From NCBI GenBank assembly GCA_949825065.1, contig OX463842.1, positions 50,075,011 to 50,139,010 on the forward strand: a DNA stretch of 64,000 nt, given 5' to 3'. The position numbers were made by a program, and so were the translations under genes. The stretch comes from Odontocerum albicorne (lineage: Eukaryota > Arthropoda > Insecta > Trichoptera > Odontoceridae). The notes below the pieces were generated by a model. The model saw nothing but the letters and a program-made list of their open reading frames with translations. It searched no databases and had not been told where the DNA came from. Shown here piece by piece: positions 63,926 to 64,000 of the stretch. The stretch's first letter is position 1, and each line of letters begins with the position of its first letter.

Positions 63926-64000
63926 AAATTAAATAACGATACAATAAACCTAAGTAGAAATAATAAAAATAATATATTTAAAAATAATGCATATTTTTGT

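Overview
This is AT-rich animal nuclear DNA, almost certainly from an insect. The evidence is the transposon set: mariner/Tc1 elements with TA target duplications, several non-LTR retrotransposon (LINE) families ending in A-rich or AAG-rich tails, tRNA-headed SINEs, hAT and Harbinger MITEs, and small solo LTRs. There is no operon structure. I recognise no host protein-coding gene, rRNA gene or intact tRNA gene, so the window reads as intergenic or long-intron sequence packed with transposon remains and minisatellites. The species cannot be fixed from sequence alone.

The only long intact reading frame is a mariner transposase (47476-48516, minus) inside a complete element (47399-48684) with perfect 31-bp terminal repeats. 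A near-identical sister at 42966-44241 is broken by an 11-bp deletion and sits inside a hAT MITE (42592-44573) with a perfect 8-bp target duplication. Other DNA-transposon remains are deleted Tc1/mariner elements at 11091-11792 and 12162-12712, a mariner fragment at 22141-22276, CAGTACCCGG-ended MITEs at 4672-4760 and 31928-32147, and Harbinger-type MITEs carrying a MADF-like first exon at 15425-15944 and 59826-60268.

I use five working LINE labels, all present as decayed 3' ends. LINE-A ends in a tail shared with the SINEs. LINE-B has the YKTC-RP and RPPGR-PKRW-DSW motifs. LINE-C has the LGHVLRG and SWLRNIR motifs. LINE-D has GRPRKV-LDQVN and GKWRDG motifs and is the most abundant and most decayed. 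LINE-E is a short C-terminal fragment present in two copies. Three solo LTRs of one family (17614-17989 minus, 40104-40515 plus, 63033-63427 plus) each have their own 4-bp target duplication.

Tandem arrays are frequent: 23-bp (451), 317-bp (6259), 42-bp with a 126-bp higher order (9105), 60-bp (23281), 140-bp (28785), 88-bp (36435), 57-bp (41060), 47-bp (48775) and 151-bp (53494). Those with periods divisible by three produce long false reading frames.

The observations I rate highest are: (1) recurrent TACTCGTA/TACGAGTA octamers, five of them demonstrably 6-bp insertions relative to sister repeat copies, which match the footprint of a Minos-type Tc1 transposon; (2) a SINE family sharing its 3' tail with LINE-A, and a 1.5-kb minisatellite grown from that tail; (3) hairpin elements with a hammerhead-ribozyme-like CTGATGA...GAAACC core, one with a 12-bp target duplication, suggesting Penelope-like elements; (4) nested insertions that give a relative chronology.
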